64,000 bases of DNA. It comes from Penicillus capitatus (lineage: Eukaryota > Chlorophyta). The stretch lies in assembly GCA_965649825.1 (NCBI GenBank), contig OZ287700.1, forward strand, positions 992,001 through 1,056,000, read 5' to 3'. This document shows, one piece after another, positions 24,448-38,200 of this stretch. The position numbers and the translations under genes are program-made. Numbering within the stretch: position 1 is the stretch's first letter; every line of letters starts with the position of its first letter. The notes under the pieces are model-generated. The model had not been told where the DNA came from, ran no database searches, and was given only the letters and a program-made list of their open reading frames with translations.

Positions 24448-27400
24448 ATGGTCGCGATGTTCCGTTTGTTTCTTCTCCTGTGTTTCCTGCTTCGCTGCTC
24501 CGTTCTCCTCGTCGCAGCCACGGCGACAACGCCGCATGGCAAAACCGTGGCAACAAAGACTAAAAATAACCAAGTAAGGATGGATACCGATGTCGACTTC
24601 CTGTCTTAGGCGTTCGCGCAGGAACGCGTTCACACTTCGCTGTCTTCTAAACGATCCCAGACGCGGCGTCTAACGCAAAGAGAAGAAGACACTCAGGCGA
24701 CGGTTACAGCAGAACGCAACTCAGTGAATGTAGACGGTACAGAGAGCAGGACCATACAAGAAGAATGTCATTGTTCGCTGTCTAGATTACGAATGCTCCC
24801 TGACAAGAACACAGCGAAGGAGCTACCTCAATGCCGCCAATCGCACTTGGCATGTCGACGACCGTGTCCTCGATGCCATTGACAACGATCTGCAGACCAT
24901 CGTCAACTGCACCGATCCAGGAGACACGTTGCTCTTCGATCTCAGCAAGACACTTCGTCCCGCAGCCCCGATCACCATTCCGTGGCATCTCACAATCAGC
25001 ACGCAGACAGACAGCACTCGAACAATCGATGGTATCTACCCCAGCACTGCAAAGAAGACGTCCATCACCTGCCCCAGCAGAAGAGAAGGCGTCTTTCGCG
25101 TGAGGTGATCGCTTCGGAGAAATCTCTGCTGGCATCGGTCACACATATGTTCTCTACGTAGGTCCAAGAGCGTCCTCCTGGCAAACCTCCAATTCGAAGG
25201 CTGCTCTCTCAGATCATCTGCATCAACTGGGGCAGTCGTGGAAGTCGCTGAATGCTCGTCGTCTGAGCGCGTTCGAAAAACGATACAGCTGCATCATGTG
25301 AGCTTCAGGGGTAACTCCCTGTTCGGGACTGTCGGTCTCCGAATGCAATCTCCGTCCTGCTCGACTCTGGAAATCGTCGATTTCGAATTCGAGAACAACA
25401 CATGCAGCGATCGATGCGGCGTCATCCTGTCAACCCGAAATCGGCTTCGAGATATCCGTGTGCGGCGCGTTCGGTTGTCGGGCTCCATGAACGCTCGGCC
25501 GGCCGTGTTCTATGCCCACACCGGATCACAGACTTCTGTCAAACGCATGGCTGCGGTTGCTAGCGAGTGGCCGCTTCTGTACATCCGAGGCGGCGACTTG
25601 GAGGTGTCAAACGCCACGTTCACTCGAAACACGTTCTCGAGTGGCTTCCCATTCAGTTCGTGCGTTCATCTGGAGCACGCAACGGCCACCCTCAAGGAGT
25701 GCCGCTTTCGAAACAACGCAGCCGAAAACGGAGCTGCTGTTACTGGATCGCACTCGAATGTGACACTGGCGAACAGTCGCTTCGAAAAGAATAAAGCAAA
25801 ACGTGGAGGAGCAGTGAACATCCGCGACGGCAGTTCGATCACCATCCGATCGTGCACCTTCACCTCGAATGAAGCTGAGGAAAACGCAGGCGTCTTGTCG
25901 GCTTCGGCATCCCACGTGCACATCCAGCAGTCCGATTTCGCCGAGAACTCGGCGGACTTCTCATCTGGGTGTCTGTATCTGAACGAATCGAGCACTCTCG
26001 AACTGCTGGACTCGACGTTTGACCGGAATCACGCCATTTACGCTGGTGCCATTGAAATGGATGAGTCGTCTGGAAATCTAACGTCCTGCGATTTCAGAAG
26101 CAACGTCGCCTTTGTCAATGGAGGCTCCCTGTTTGTCCAGAATGGAAGTCTCTCCTTACAAAACTGCCATCTCTTCAATGGATCTGCAGCAAACGGAGGT
26201 GGTGGCATCTATGCCATCGCCTCCAGAGTATCTACACGAGGCAGTCGCTTTTCCAACAATACTTCCGGCGAGAACGGCGGCGGCGTTGCATGTACAGACC
26301 ATTGCAAACTAGAAGAAGTGAATGCTACGTACTTGAATAACACTTCCAGATATGGAGGTGCCCTCTACCTGAAGCCGAACTCCACAGCGAACTTCGAAGA
26401 CTGTCGTTTCCGCAAGAACGTCGCGTTCAGATCGGGTGGAGCTGCGTATGTCGAGAACTCGACCTTCAATGCCAATGACTGCCAGTTCTCGAAGGGCAAC
26501 GCCAGCTACGGCGGATTCATTTTTGTTATAGGCGGCGAAATTAATGTCTTCAACGTGATTTTCAATCAGGCGTGGGCTGATTATGGCGGCTGTGTTCGAT
26601 CGGAAGAATACTCTGGAGTCATCATCCGAGACGCCCAGATGACATTGTGTCGATCGAATTCGACTGGAGGTGCCGCGGATCTGACAGCAAGCACTTACGG
26701 AATCATCCGCAACGTTCGCTTCTCGAATAACTCTGCGCGTGCGACTGGAGGCTCCTTGCGAGTGTCTATGACGAATATCAGTGTAAACCAATGTGACTTT
26801 GCTGATGGAAGCGCAGGATCCGGAGGGTTTGTCTACTCTTGTTGCTCATCTCGGCTGTACTTGAATGACGTGATCATGAAGAACAGCAGTGCCGGAACCA
26901 GTGGCGGCGGTCTGTACGCAACATCAGGGACCGTCATTGCCAGAAATGTTTCTGTGCAAAACGCCACTGCTTCGTGGTCTGGAGGTGGTATCTATCTCTA
27001 CAGTACAGTGACGGAACTTGACACCGTCGAGATTCTTTCGAGTATTGCTAATAATGGCGGCGCAGTCTACATGAGCGACACCAATGTGACGGCACATCGA
27101 TGGACACTGAAGAATAATTTCGCAGCGAATTATGGAGGAGCTGTGAACATGGCGGAGTCCAACTTCACGGGACGAGAATTGGAGTTAGACGGAAACAACG
27201 CCATCCTTCGAGCGGGTGGCGTGTACGCGTCAGAATCCAGTCTGCACCTCGAAGACTCGATGATCAGAAACAGCGTGGCTGAGTTCGGAGGAGCGGTGAA
27301 CCTTCCAGTCAATAGCACTGGGGTCTTTGTCAACGTGACATTTGAAGACACATCTGCATCGTTCGGTGGTGGATCCGCGTATATCGCAGAGTCGAACACC

Positions 27401-30400
27401 ACTTTCGATGGATGCGTGTTCCGGAGAGGCGTTACGGCTCAGTACGGTGGACTCTTGTACTTCTGGAAAGCCGCATATGCCAACATCAGCAATTCGGTGA
27501 TGACAAACGGATCTGCAGAAACGGGTGGTTGTTTGTACAGTGTTGGCACGACACTCGCACTCCGGAACGCGACGATGCGTGGATGTCGAGCCAGAAACTC
27601 AGGGGGAGGCATTTTCACGGATCTTGCGTCCACAGCGGTGATCGCCAATTCAAGCTTCCTGTCAAACAGGGCAGACTTCGGTGGCGCTATGTACACAGTC
27701 AGATCAATGATCCATGGGGTTGAATCGGTCTGGAGGGGCAATGTCGCCAATGAATCGGGTGGCGGTATTTACACCGAGAAATCACCTACCGTGAACATAT
27801 CCGACTCCCTCTTCGAAAGCAATTCTGCTAGAAATGGAGGGGGCGTCCTGCAGTTTGAAGACATCTTGACGGGATACGTGAATGTTACCTTCAGGGCGAA
27901 TCAGGCATCGACCACCGGAGGATCTTTTTTCTCGACAAAATCCGTCACCCGACTGCGTCAGTGTATGTTTGTGGACGGCGTTGCCGAGAACGGAGGTCTT
28001 TTCAATTCCTGGAGAGACTTTCGCATGCAGGTCATTGACTCGGTCTTTGTCAACGGCACTGCACGGGAGGGAGGATGTGTGAGAGGCGACAGGGGTAACC
28101 TCACCATCTGGAATGCAACCATCCGAGGCTGCTCCGCTTCGAAGACGGGCGGAGCATTAACATTCGTAGACTCGGCAATGGGCGAGATGGCGGATTCGGA
28201 GATCGTGGGGAATCACGCGAGTGAGGATGGAGGTGCCATTCACGTATCTAACAGCAGCATCTTTATCCGTGGAATGACCCTTGAGAACAATACCGCCAGT
28301 GACAATGGAGGCGCCATCTCTTCCGTGGACGACGGCATCGTGAACATTGCCGATTCACAGTTTCGCAACAATGACGCCCAGTCTGGAGGGGCCATCGATT
28401 TGGTCAATTCTACCGCAGCGATCGCCAGTGTCACGTTCGCTGACAACTCTGCCTTACTGAAAGGCGGAGATTGTCGCCTTCAGTATTCGGTCTTGGACTT
28501 GGAGTCTGGTCGATTGCGCCGAAGTGCTGCGGAAGAAGGTGGTAGCTTCTTCGTTTCTGTGTCGAAGCTGAAGGTCGTGGATTCGGAGTTTAAGAATGGA
28601 AGGGCATTGGTGCAAGGCGGCTTCGTTTCCGCTCAGAGACAGAGCTCTGTCGTCATGAAACGGTCGTCGATGGTTGACGGCAGATCGAACGACGGAGGGG
28701 CCGTCGTGCTGTCCCACTCCGATCTCAAGGCCCAAGATGTCGAGATCGTGCAGTGTTCCGCAGACGGAGATGGGGGTGGCGTTCTGAGCGGCAACTCCTC
28801 GCGAGTTCTGTGCATCGACTGCGTGCTGGAGAGCAACGTGGCGACGCGTGGTGCTGGTCTCTTTGCCAGATACAACGATCCCCATGCGCTTGCCGTACAG
28901 CTGGAAGGTAGCACTGTACGCAACAACGAAGCCAAGTTTGGAGGCATGGTGCCAAAGACGCCGTTCGTCTGCTGCTGACATTGTGTGTTTGTGCAGGGGG
29001 ACTGCACGTCGCCCGTTTCACAGAGTCTGCGGCAGCCAACTGCTCGAGCAAGGAAGACGAGTGCGGTGCCGTGGCCTTGTCGAATGCGTCCTTCGTGGAG
29101 AACAACGCAGAAATCGCAGGAGGGGCTGTCTTCACCGACAGCCTCGCCATCGTTCGAAGCAGCTGCTCCCAGAAGCCGAGACAAGACCAGCTCGAGTTCC
29201 GTCCGAAGAACCAGTGGAGATCCATGGATGTCCTCACATCCCTCGACGACATCTGTTCGCCGTGGACGGGAAACAAAGCCAACAGATATGGACCAGATGT
29301 TGCGACGTACGCCACCGAAGTGAAAGGCAATGTGAATCGCGGCGAGAAGACGGACGCCGTCTCCGTAGAGGGACACCATTTCACCGTGCAGAACCACACG
29401 AGTGGGACGCCGCTGCCCACCATTTCCCTCACGGCCGTCGATCTTCTCGGCCAAGGACCAGCTGTAGGGAAGGGCAACAAAGACATCGTGGCTACCATGT
29501 CGTCTCCTGACGCATTCTTCGCCGGAAGCACAAGCATGCTCCTGAATGCCGATGACGTGAACGTCAGCGCCACGGGATTCGTCTCGCCTGGGACGTACAA
29601 GGTGGTTGTCGTCTTCGGAGATGAGGATTTGGAGAACCTGGAGATCGAAGTCGAAGTGAAAAAGTGTTCTGTCGGCGAAGTGCCTTCAGGAAACGGAACA
29701 TTCTGTGAAGCGTGCAGTGCGTCGACATTCAGTTTCCGTCCGGAAGACGACCTCCACTGCCATCCCTGTCCCGACAACGCCAACTGCGAGTCCAGAACGA
29801 TCCAGCCTCACAAGGGATACTGGCATCGGACTCCATGCTCTGAACACATCCAGAGATGCCTCACTTCCGAAGCCTGTGACTTCAAACATCGCGATCGTGA
29901 CTTGAACGAAGCCACTGTGGATGTCGAGACCTGCGACTTCGACGAGGACTACATCAGGGACTACACCGATGCCCAGTGCAGAGAGGTGATTGCCTGGATC
30001 GTTGTCGGTTCTTGGATCGATGAGGTAATCTGTTTGGCAGGGACACGAGGGACCGCTCTGTGGCACGTGCAAGGAATCGTATGGTCGATCGCATTCTCTC
30101 CTCTGCCAGGAGTGCTTTTCGGGCTTTGGAAACTTCGTCTTGGTCTTTCTTTCGTTTCTTGTTCTGATGGCGTTGTGCAGTATCACGATCCGTAGCAACC
30201 TAATCTCGACGACTTTGCAGCAGGGGAGGCAATTGGTGCCCAGAGAACAGCCGCCGCCAGAAATGGCTGCCTCCATCAGCAATCCTTCTGTCGTCGTCAA
30301 CGAACAGATGGTTGAGATGATGATCACGGGCCACGTTCCGAAAGAGATACTCCATCCAGGACAGAGAACGCCGACCCCTCTAGATCGGCCAGCTGAGGAC

Positions 30401-31647
30401 ACCGAGCTTGCAAAGTGGAAGGCCGTTGAGGTCTTCAAGGTAGAGAGATCTCAGACCTCCTGCTGTATCAGCGTCGGTGTCCTGCAGATCACCGTCAACT
30501 ATCTTCAAGTAACGGCTGTTGCCGTCGCCATCAATGCAAAATGGAGCCTGGCTCTGATTGCTCTGTTCGAGACGGCAGGTAAGACGCGAACAGCTTGGCG
30601 ACGACACGGACAATACCTGTGTGTGGTTTGCTAGAGTTCATTAGCGGCATCACATCTGAATCTGTGACGCGTTCAGTGGACTGTCTGGTTCCGTCGGGAT
30701 CTTCGGTGGAGCGATCTATCGCCAGCGTACTGATCGATGTCGGACAACCCCTCGCAGCCATTCTTGTTTTCGCCGTCATCTGGCTGGTGATCCAGATACA
30801 TCACAAGGAGACGTCGATATACCTCCTGAAGAAAGTCATCCTCAGCGCGCTTGTCGTTTTCTACATCAGCTACATCTCTCTGAGCAAGACCCTTGTCAAT
30901 ATCCTCAACTGCATCGAAGTCCACGATTCCACACTGGTCGAATTTGACACCGTGACAGACTACTGGGCCATGGATACCGGCATCGTCTGCTACGAAGGAT
31001 CTCATGCACTGCTGGTCGGTCTCTTGGGGTGGCCCTTCCTCATCTTCTTCACGTTTGGCTTTCCCTTAGCCGTGGCCTACCTCATCGTCAAGAACATCTC
31101 GGAGGATTTCAAGGAGGGCTGGATCTATGAGACATCGGGTTTTCTGTATCGCTCCTATCGTAAGAGGTATGTCTTCTGGGAATCTGTCATCATGCTTCGC
31201 AAAGCCGTCCTTGCCGTCGTCGTCGTTTTTTCTTACCCACTGGGCGCCAACCTGCAACAGGTTCTCAGTGTGCTTGTCTTGGTCCTCGCTCTCTACTCTC
31301 AGATGATCTGCCGTCCCTACCGTCCAGAATTCGATCGACTGAACGAAATGGAGAGCGTTTCTATTCTGATCTCCCTGTTGACATTTGTCTCGAGTATTTT
31401 CTACGACGACGAACGCGTTTCCTATTCTGCTCGTGTGCTCGTCACGATCGTCATCGCATTCTGCAACATTGCACTGTTTATGAGTCTCCTCATTGTCTTT
31501 TTCATTTTCCTTTCAAAGTACCTCAAAACTGTATTGAGCACAGAGGGCGTCTTTCCTGATCCTGAGACTAAGCCGTGCTCTGTGTTTTGGTTTTATTTTC
31601 TCCATCGTGTTGTTAGGCCGATCAAAGCTGCGATCTTTGGTTCCTAA
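24448..31647 (+). CDS. Giant beta-helix multipass membrane protein, paralogue 2
   Basis: The ATG at 24448 begins a clear signal peptide (MVAMFRLFLLLCFLL). Exon 1 ends at 24573; two short introns follow, then a lead domain to 25106 and a 3.8 kb exon (25162-28943) of beta-helix rungs rich in NN, GG(A/C)(V/I)Y and NxS/T sites. Introns are 25107-25161, 28944-28996 (GC-AG), 29986-30040, 30440-30487 and 30579-30634. After the helix come a linker, a Cys-rich module (CSVGEV...GHEGPLCGTCKESY) and about nine membrane helices; the stop is at 31647. The predicted length is near 2280 residues. Compared with paralogue 1 the beta-helix is about 1.8 times longer and the frame is intact. It is likely a cell-surface protein with a huge extracellular solenoid; the ligand and any channel or signalling role of the tail are unknown. 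Confidence 0.88.
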
Positions 31648-34020
31648 CGTGGTCCGCATAAGACTGCTTTTGAACTTGTGAAACCTTAATAATGAACATT
31701 GCTGACGGACTCTCTAAGGTTACGAACTTTTGTTGGTGCCCATATGATCTTAATAATGCCTCCGTGGCTTGCATGTTTTATTGGTCCTTGTTTGTTTCCT
31801 TACGAAAAACGCCATTCAACAGAAGAATTAGTCTATGTTGCGACAGGAAATGTGATTCCTGTCTGATAACGAACAAATGACAGCTGTAAGGGTTTCCTTT
31901 GTTAAATCTTTGTTCTCGGACAACGAACGGAGAGACCACCTGACAGCTGACGGATCGCTGCACTTAGGGTAAGCGAGCAAAAAATGCGTGACTTGCATAG
32001 CATCCTTGTTTCTACCGTCATTCACTTTTCCTCTGCCGCCACCATACGGAGGGCTGCTTCGAAATCTGAAGCCGTTTTAGTATCCGATCACTCATGGCGT
32101 CTCATACTTTCATTTCCAGTGTCAGATGAGAATGGAGGAAGCATGGGATCTTCGAAAACGAGCTTCCCCTTTCTCTCTGATATCGAGATTGCTCTTCTCT
32201 TGTTGATCTACTAGAATGCTTGGCGACCATCAAGGTAAGTAGATCAATGAATGTTGTCTAAACATCAAGAATGAACAAGGGTCTGGGACAGAAGTCACTT
32301 TTCAGAACGGATGCAGACCTGACTCCGGTCTGTGACTCTATGCGGAAGTTGTGCCCTTTGTCTGTGTTACACAGCAAAGTACATTGGCTCCGTTTGCTCT
32401 GCGAATGCAATCTCTCATCCGTCTCTAAACTTCGGACAATGTCTCCTTGAGTAGTGAAGTCGACCTTCGCGCTGCGTATCTTCAAGTGTAACTCATGTTC
32501 GTCGTGGCCCTTGTCGTACGGGAGCGAGAGACAAATATATCAACGGTCTCTGGAATTCACGGTTCCATGTACCAATTCCGTACGCTTTGCCGTCAACGAC
32601 CTCTGAAGAGATGACGACCGACCCTTTCAGCGTACTCCCGTAAATCGCGCTCGCTGCTTCAGAGTCAGCGAACGCGGCGCTCCCTTCTCCCTTTTCGATT
32701 TCTCCTTGCGTGAACTCTCTTCAGCCAAATCTGACATCTATTCGCCTTACTTTGACCACAGCGACAATTCAGAGCGCGTATACTGCCTACAGCGTCCAAC
32801 GACAATTTCGCGAGTCTCAACGGTTCCATGTACTGTCGGTGCGATTGGCTTGCCTGTTTTAGTTTCCGGTCGGACACCGTGACAGGATTTCTCTTCATGT
32901 GTGCATCCATCACTAATCGATGTGCGAGAAGCTCTGCACTTTATCCAGTGAGGAAATGGTACTAGTATGAGACCACCCTCTAAACAAAATGTGTCCTGAA
33001 ATATCACTCACACGCGTGACACAGATGAACGTCAATGTCCTGTAAGATCTATTACATTCACACTTTCACTGTCCTCGTTTCTCTCCGTCGCAGCTACCGT
33101 GTCGAAATGAAGGCAGGTATCAGCCGCAACGATTCATTTAGGGTTGTCAACATTGCCATGCCACTTTCCTATTAAAGTGTTCTACTACAGCTTAACTCTT
33201 CTAGGATGTTAGATCTCGGATGAAAGGATATTCGGAGGTAATACTTCTATTTGCCGCGATCGCTGCGCAATGCTGAAACACAGTCTTCATCGGGCAAACA
33301 CCACGCCATCGACCCGAACCTTGAATGACAGAACACTGATCTGTAAACGATTACTCTCGTCCACGCGTCGCACATCTTCTATCGTGTACCGCGCACACGT
33401 CCGAGCAGCATGCTCGGCAGGCCACGTTCCAGATCACATCTGGAATCATCCGCAGTCCCGAGAACACACAGGCACCTTAGATGGCCAGAACCTGCCTCAC
33501 AAAGATGGATACTTCAAGGTTCTCATGCCCCTCACGGCAGACTTCTCTCGTCAGGAAAGCGGAACTTCTGGCCTCTGCGATGACGAGTGTGGCGCATGCC
33601 TTGCCGGTGCTGTCGTTGACACCTCCTAGTCGCCAAGGCATCTTCGGAATTCTCCTCCTGACTCCGAACTGTCAGCCAATTACTCTCTGGCGGCGGCATG
33701 CTCATCAAGGGCGACTCAGGGATGCGAACCTCGCAAGAGAGTTCTGCGGCCCGGATGCAAAACTCACTTGGCCTCCGCAGACGTTCGTCTGGATGCGCAG
33801 ACGACGTCAGCAGGACTGCTCCGTGTCGTGACGATTCGGCACACGGTTCCCCTGATCTGTCGGCCGATGCGTCCGTCATGCAACCGGTCAGGGACCCCAT
33901 CCCAGGCATCTGCAGACCGTTTAACGGCAACCGAGGCGGCTTCCAGTTGATCTGCCCATTGCGTTTATTCGCGTTCTCGTCTCCAGGTTCTCGTTTCCTT
34001 CAGCGACGAAGTTCAAGAAG
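31648..34020. other. Long gap with unresolved frames
   Basis: No gene can be assembled in these 2.4 kb. Plus-strand frames at 33270-33629 and 33481-33831 and a minus-strand frame at 33532-33930 overlap one another, and none shows family similarity. Some splice-like GTAAGT/CAG pairs occur (for example near 32232), so a small intron-rich gene is possible. Confidence 0.4.
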
Positions 34021-34889
34021 ATGGATTCCCGCTCCAACAACCAAGGCGGCGCTAACCCATGGGACAAGTAAGTCATTCTCCTCGTTGCCGCCGCCGACGC
34101 AACGCGCCACTGCGGTTTCGCAGCAACCCGTCGCGTTTCCGTGTTCTCGCGCGTTCTGTGCGAGTCGCTGGCCGTTCTGGCTGTCGCATGAACGAAAACG
34201 GAGCCGCCTTTCCTGTCGTTCTGCTTACGACATCTCTTTTCGTGCATCATTACCTACAGCCGCCGCCATATCTGCGAACAATTACTGAGTCTTCTGTGTT
34301 GTTTGCTTCTTCAAAACAGGATGGAAGAAGCCCTCAATACATTTTACGGCTTCAAGAACATGTCGCCGTCGGAGAAGGAGGCATTCCACCGGGCACTGAG
34401 GACGAAGACGCCCGCACAGATGGCAGTGAGGGACGAAGAGTCCAGCGCCCGGTTTGGCAGTCCTGCCGGCCAAACCGGGCCGCAAACATCGAGCAGGTGC
34501 CCCCACGGCCCTTCCGAACGGGCAAGGCAGTCTTATACCGGGAATGGGGGCGCCGAGGTAAGACTCTCCTCTGTTGTTTGGCTCCCTTTACGACGTGTCT
34601 TCTTTGCAGGCCAATCCCTCGCCGCCATCTCAACAGCCGCCACAATCAGGAGCCGCCGCATCCGGGTGCTCGGAACCCGATGTTGATGAAGATGCAATGG
34701 AATGGGAGGAAGCTCCATCGCCCTTGACAGCGGGCTACGTTGGATGCGACTCCCTAATGTACTGTCAAACGTTACAATTCGTAAGTTTTTGCTTTGCTTT
34801 TCTCTTTTTGACCCTTTCATCTGTTTGTTTAGTTCATTGGGTGGGAAATTCCGCCGGTTAACGCGCCCTCATCTCCTTTGTTTTATTAG
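34021..34889 (+). CDS. Small Pro/Ser-rich protein of unknown function
   Basis: Exons 34021-34067, 34320-34557, 34610-34780 and 34833-34889 join in phase to 170 residues. Introns are 252, 52 and 52 nt with good GTAAG donors. The N-terminus has a helical patch (WDKMEEALNTFYGF and SPSEKEAFHRAL), the middle is disordered and rich in S, P, G and Q, an acidic DVDEDAMEWEE patch follows, and the C-terminus (CDSLMYCQTLQFFIGWEIPP) looks conserved and hydrophobic. No family is recognised. The first intron is the longest clear one in this genome sample and may carry regulatory sequence. Confidence 0.6.
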
Positions 34890-35297
34890 TGTTTTCGCAT
34901 TGTTAGAAAAAATAAAAAATCAAAAAAAAAATAAAGGAAAAAAATAAAAAGAAGAAAAAAATAAAAAAAATCAAAAATCTCACACTTCGTAAAGTGTGAT
35001 GAATAGAATAAATAATCTTCTGTTTTGAAAGAATAAAAAATAAGAAGAATCGAAAATTCAAAAAAATATAAATCTCACACATTTTAAAGTGTGATGAATA
35101 GAACCAGTAATCTGTCTTTTGACAATGTGCTGGTTTCTGTCGACTGTTTTTCCTTTTTCTGCTGTTTTTTGACTAGTCTGGAAAGTCATTGTCGATCTGA
35201 TTGTCTGCATAGTTCCACCATCTCTGGCATTCTTCGGGCTGAGGGCTTGTTTCTGGTGGCTTTTCTCTATGGAGTTTAGTTTGATCTGCAAGTTTCT
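34890..35297. other. A-rich tract and paired hairpin repeats beside the duplication
   Basis: Positions 34897-34977 are nearly pure A/T with long A runs on the plus strand. Two direct repeats follow, 34978-35009 and 35073-35103, each holding a CACACTT/AAGTGTG-type inverted repeat with a 4-6 nt loop followed by ATGAATAGAA. Duplicated sequence begins at about 35298. Confidence 0.7.
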
Positions 35298-38200
35298 ATG
35301 TGGCGTGTGGCGGCTGGTGTTGGTGTCTTTGGTTTTGATGTTGTTCTTCATGTATTGCATCCTTGTTCTGGGAAGGATGGATGGATTTTGAAATGCAATC
35401 AACGATTGCGGCGACAGTGGTTGGCGAGACGCCTGGATTTGCCGGAAAGGCTGGTTGTTGTTTGGATTATTGATGGAGCAATGAATGCAATGGGTTCAGG
35501 ATCTGAGAGGAAGTGGCAGCCAGTCGTATTCGATCATGCCTGGAAGCGAGGCTTTTGTGATGTCCGGTTCTTGTGATGTGGCGGAAGATGTGCTGGATCG
35601 GACCCAGAGTAGGTAGAGGACACCGAGACGTACGGTACCATTGGTTTGGTGGCTGTCATACTGGATGGCTCGGAGCGGAGGATGAGGCGGAGCTGGATCT
35701 GTGATGTGGCGGACAACGTGCCGGACTGTTAGTTGGTAGAGGACAACGAGGTGTCCGGATTCGTGTGAGGTGGATTGAGTGTTGGATTGGTTTATTTTCC
35801 TGGTGCAGAGGATGAGGAGGTGTCTTTCTGGTCTGCGAGGAGGTGGATTGATTGATGGACTGGTTTTCTGGAACATGGGAAGATATGTCAGATTCGCTTA
35901 CAGAGCACACACTACGACGCAGAAGAATTGTTGCAGTACTCGTTGATGACATGAAAGCCAGCTTGACCGACACAATGAGCAACAACAAGGTACAGATAGA
36001 TGCATGCTCGTTTGCTCGTACCACATCTGCGTTTCAGAACAGACTACATGAAGAAGGCAGAGAATGTCTATCCGGTCACACCGGATTCTGTGGACAGGTG
36101 GACTGAGTGATGGCCTGGTCCTTGGAGCAGAGGATGAAGTGGCTGGTGATCTGCAAGAAGTGGATTGTGTGTTGGATATGCCCATGCCCCAGAGCAGAGG
36201 ATGAAATCCTCTGTTATCTCCGACCAGTTAGATGAGGCAAGAATGAGCTTGACAGTCGTCATGTGCATCAGTAAGGTACAGCCGTACTTCCAACGCTGTC
36301 TAATTCCTGCATTTCAAGGACAGACACTAAGAGGAGATCGAAGTATGTTCATCTATTCCGATGAGGTGATTTCATGGAATGTTCAGTAAAACAGCATCGC
36401 CATCTGACACGGTAAGGAGACACCCAGACGCAGTGAATACGTGACAGTGACAGCGATTTTTGTGCCAGAAGACTCGACTGCTGGCAGAGAGATCTGCTGA
36501 AGAAAAAGACACAGCTCTGATGCACCGGACAAAGGATCTAGCTCGACGATCCGTTCTGCAAGGCTTCTTGGCATCTTTCTTGATGTTCCCCGCCCATCAG
36601 CGAATGTGAATGGTATCCGGAGCACGCCTCTCACTCTGACATATCATGCTGAGAACGTTCTTTTCTGCTAGAAGACTATTGTCGAAGAGATGGAGACTTC
36701 GTGAAGTTAAGCTGCAGCACATACCGCAGTTTCCATCCTGCTGGACCCATTTGAACCAGTCCCGAACTTCAGTTTGGATTGTGGATTCAGTTTCTGCGTG
36801 TGAGCATGTCCTTGACCAAACGGCCCTTCGGCATGAGCATCAATAAGCAGCATCAACTCCCCCGAAAACAAAACTCGAATGGTAAGCTGCAGGCTCCTGA
36901 TCTCTTATAGAATCGATGTGGGAGGCATGGCATTCTAGATGAGTGATATTGAAGGAGGGATGAATCATCCACAGCATTCTGGCTGCATCTAGAAGGATCT
37001 CTGGTCGAAAGTCTTGTCAGAGTCGTGTCCTTTCCTGGAGATTTAGTCCATCTACTCGTACGATGGCGGATTTGCAAACAGGCTGTGATCACGACGGCAG
37101 AAGAGATGCATCGGAACAGAAATTCTGGATTCGACGACATCTCGGGATCATGACCACCCTAGACCTTGACAGACAAGAAACGACAGAAAACCTGACCACT
37201 GACACCGTATGGCAGCCTCCTCTTTGTTGGAGAGGGAGAGATCTAGAAGAGAATGAAGAGAATGAATGCATGACAGCAGTATCAGACACTGATGCATTCG
37301 TCAGTTGTTATTGGCTCTGAAGAAGACAGGATTGCAATGGAGGAAGATCGGAGTTTGCCCTTCTGTCTTCGGTCTACAGAATACCACCCTTGATGAGATG
37401 ACAAGGGATCAGGTCTCGTGCATTTCTCATGCCTCTGACATAGAAAGAAGCTCCTGTTGGATGCAGACCAACAGGGAGATCTAGAAGAAGTTTCTGAGCC
37501 TGAGGGGATGTCGAATGTTTTTGGAGCCATTCAATCGATGGCTAAACCATGAAACTCGTGCAGGGATCGGATGGACCTGTTTGCTTTGACGAAAAGTAAA
37601 CCCATACATACCAGGTATGCTTGCTCTCCCCTCTGCGCAAAATGAGTTTACATTTCACAGGATCAATGCTGCATTGAAGAAGGATGAGCATGGAGTGAAT
37701 GTTCATCCGCAAGACCGAGTCTGAGTCGAATAAACATCGACTATCTAAAGCATTTCACTTGCACGGAAGGTACATCCTGCCAAAGGAAGAAGAAAGCAGT
37801 TGGTAAAGGAGATTGCGTCCAGGCCTGACGAAAGAGGACATGTCAGGAGCGAGGAGTTAAAAGGCAACATTTTGATGAGCCTTCGAGACACACTCTTGCA
37901 GGCAGTTAGTTCACCGAGTCGAAGACTGACTTCTGGGGCCAAGTCCCACTGATAACGGCATCAGTAAATTGAGAGAGCATTTCCGGACTGCTGCATCGCG
38001 TTCTGCCAGAGCTCCACTGTTAGAACGGTGCGAAGGCCGGGCTCCTGGAAGATGGATAAGCCGGATTTTGTAGGTCAGCTTGGAAGCAGTTCATCCGAAT
38101 CGTCAAGCGACTGACACTTGTGGATTCTCTTCTGGGATCCGACTCGGGCAACAGGAAGATTGTAAGAGTGAGAGTCACTCTTCCAGAAAGGAGTAGAAGC

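Noticed and set aside
28633-29783. Long minus-strand open frames opposite beta-helix paralogue 2
   Set aside because: They are antisense shadows of a gene with clear family motifs and signal peptide on the plus strand.
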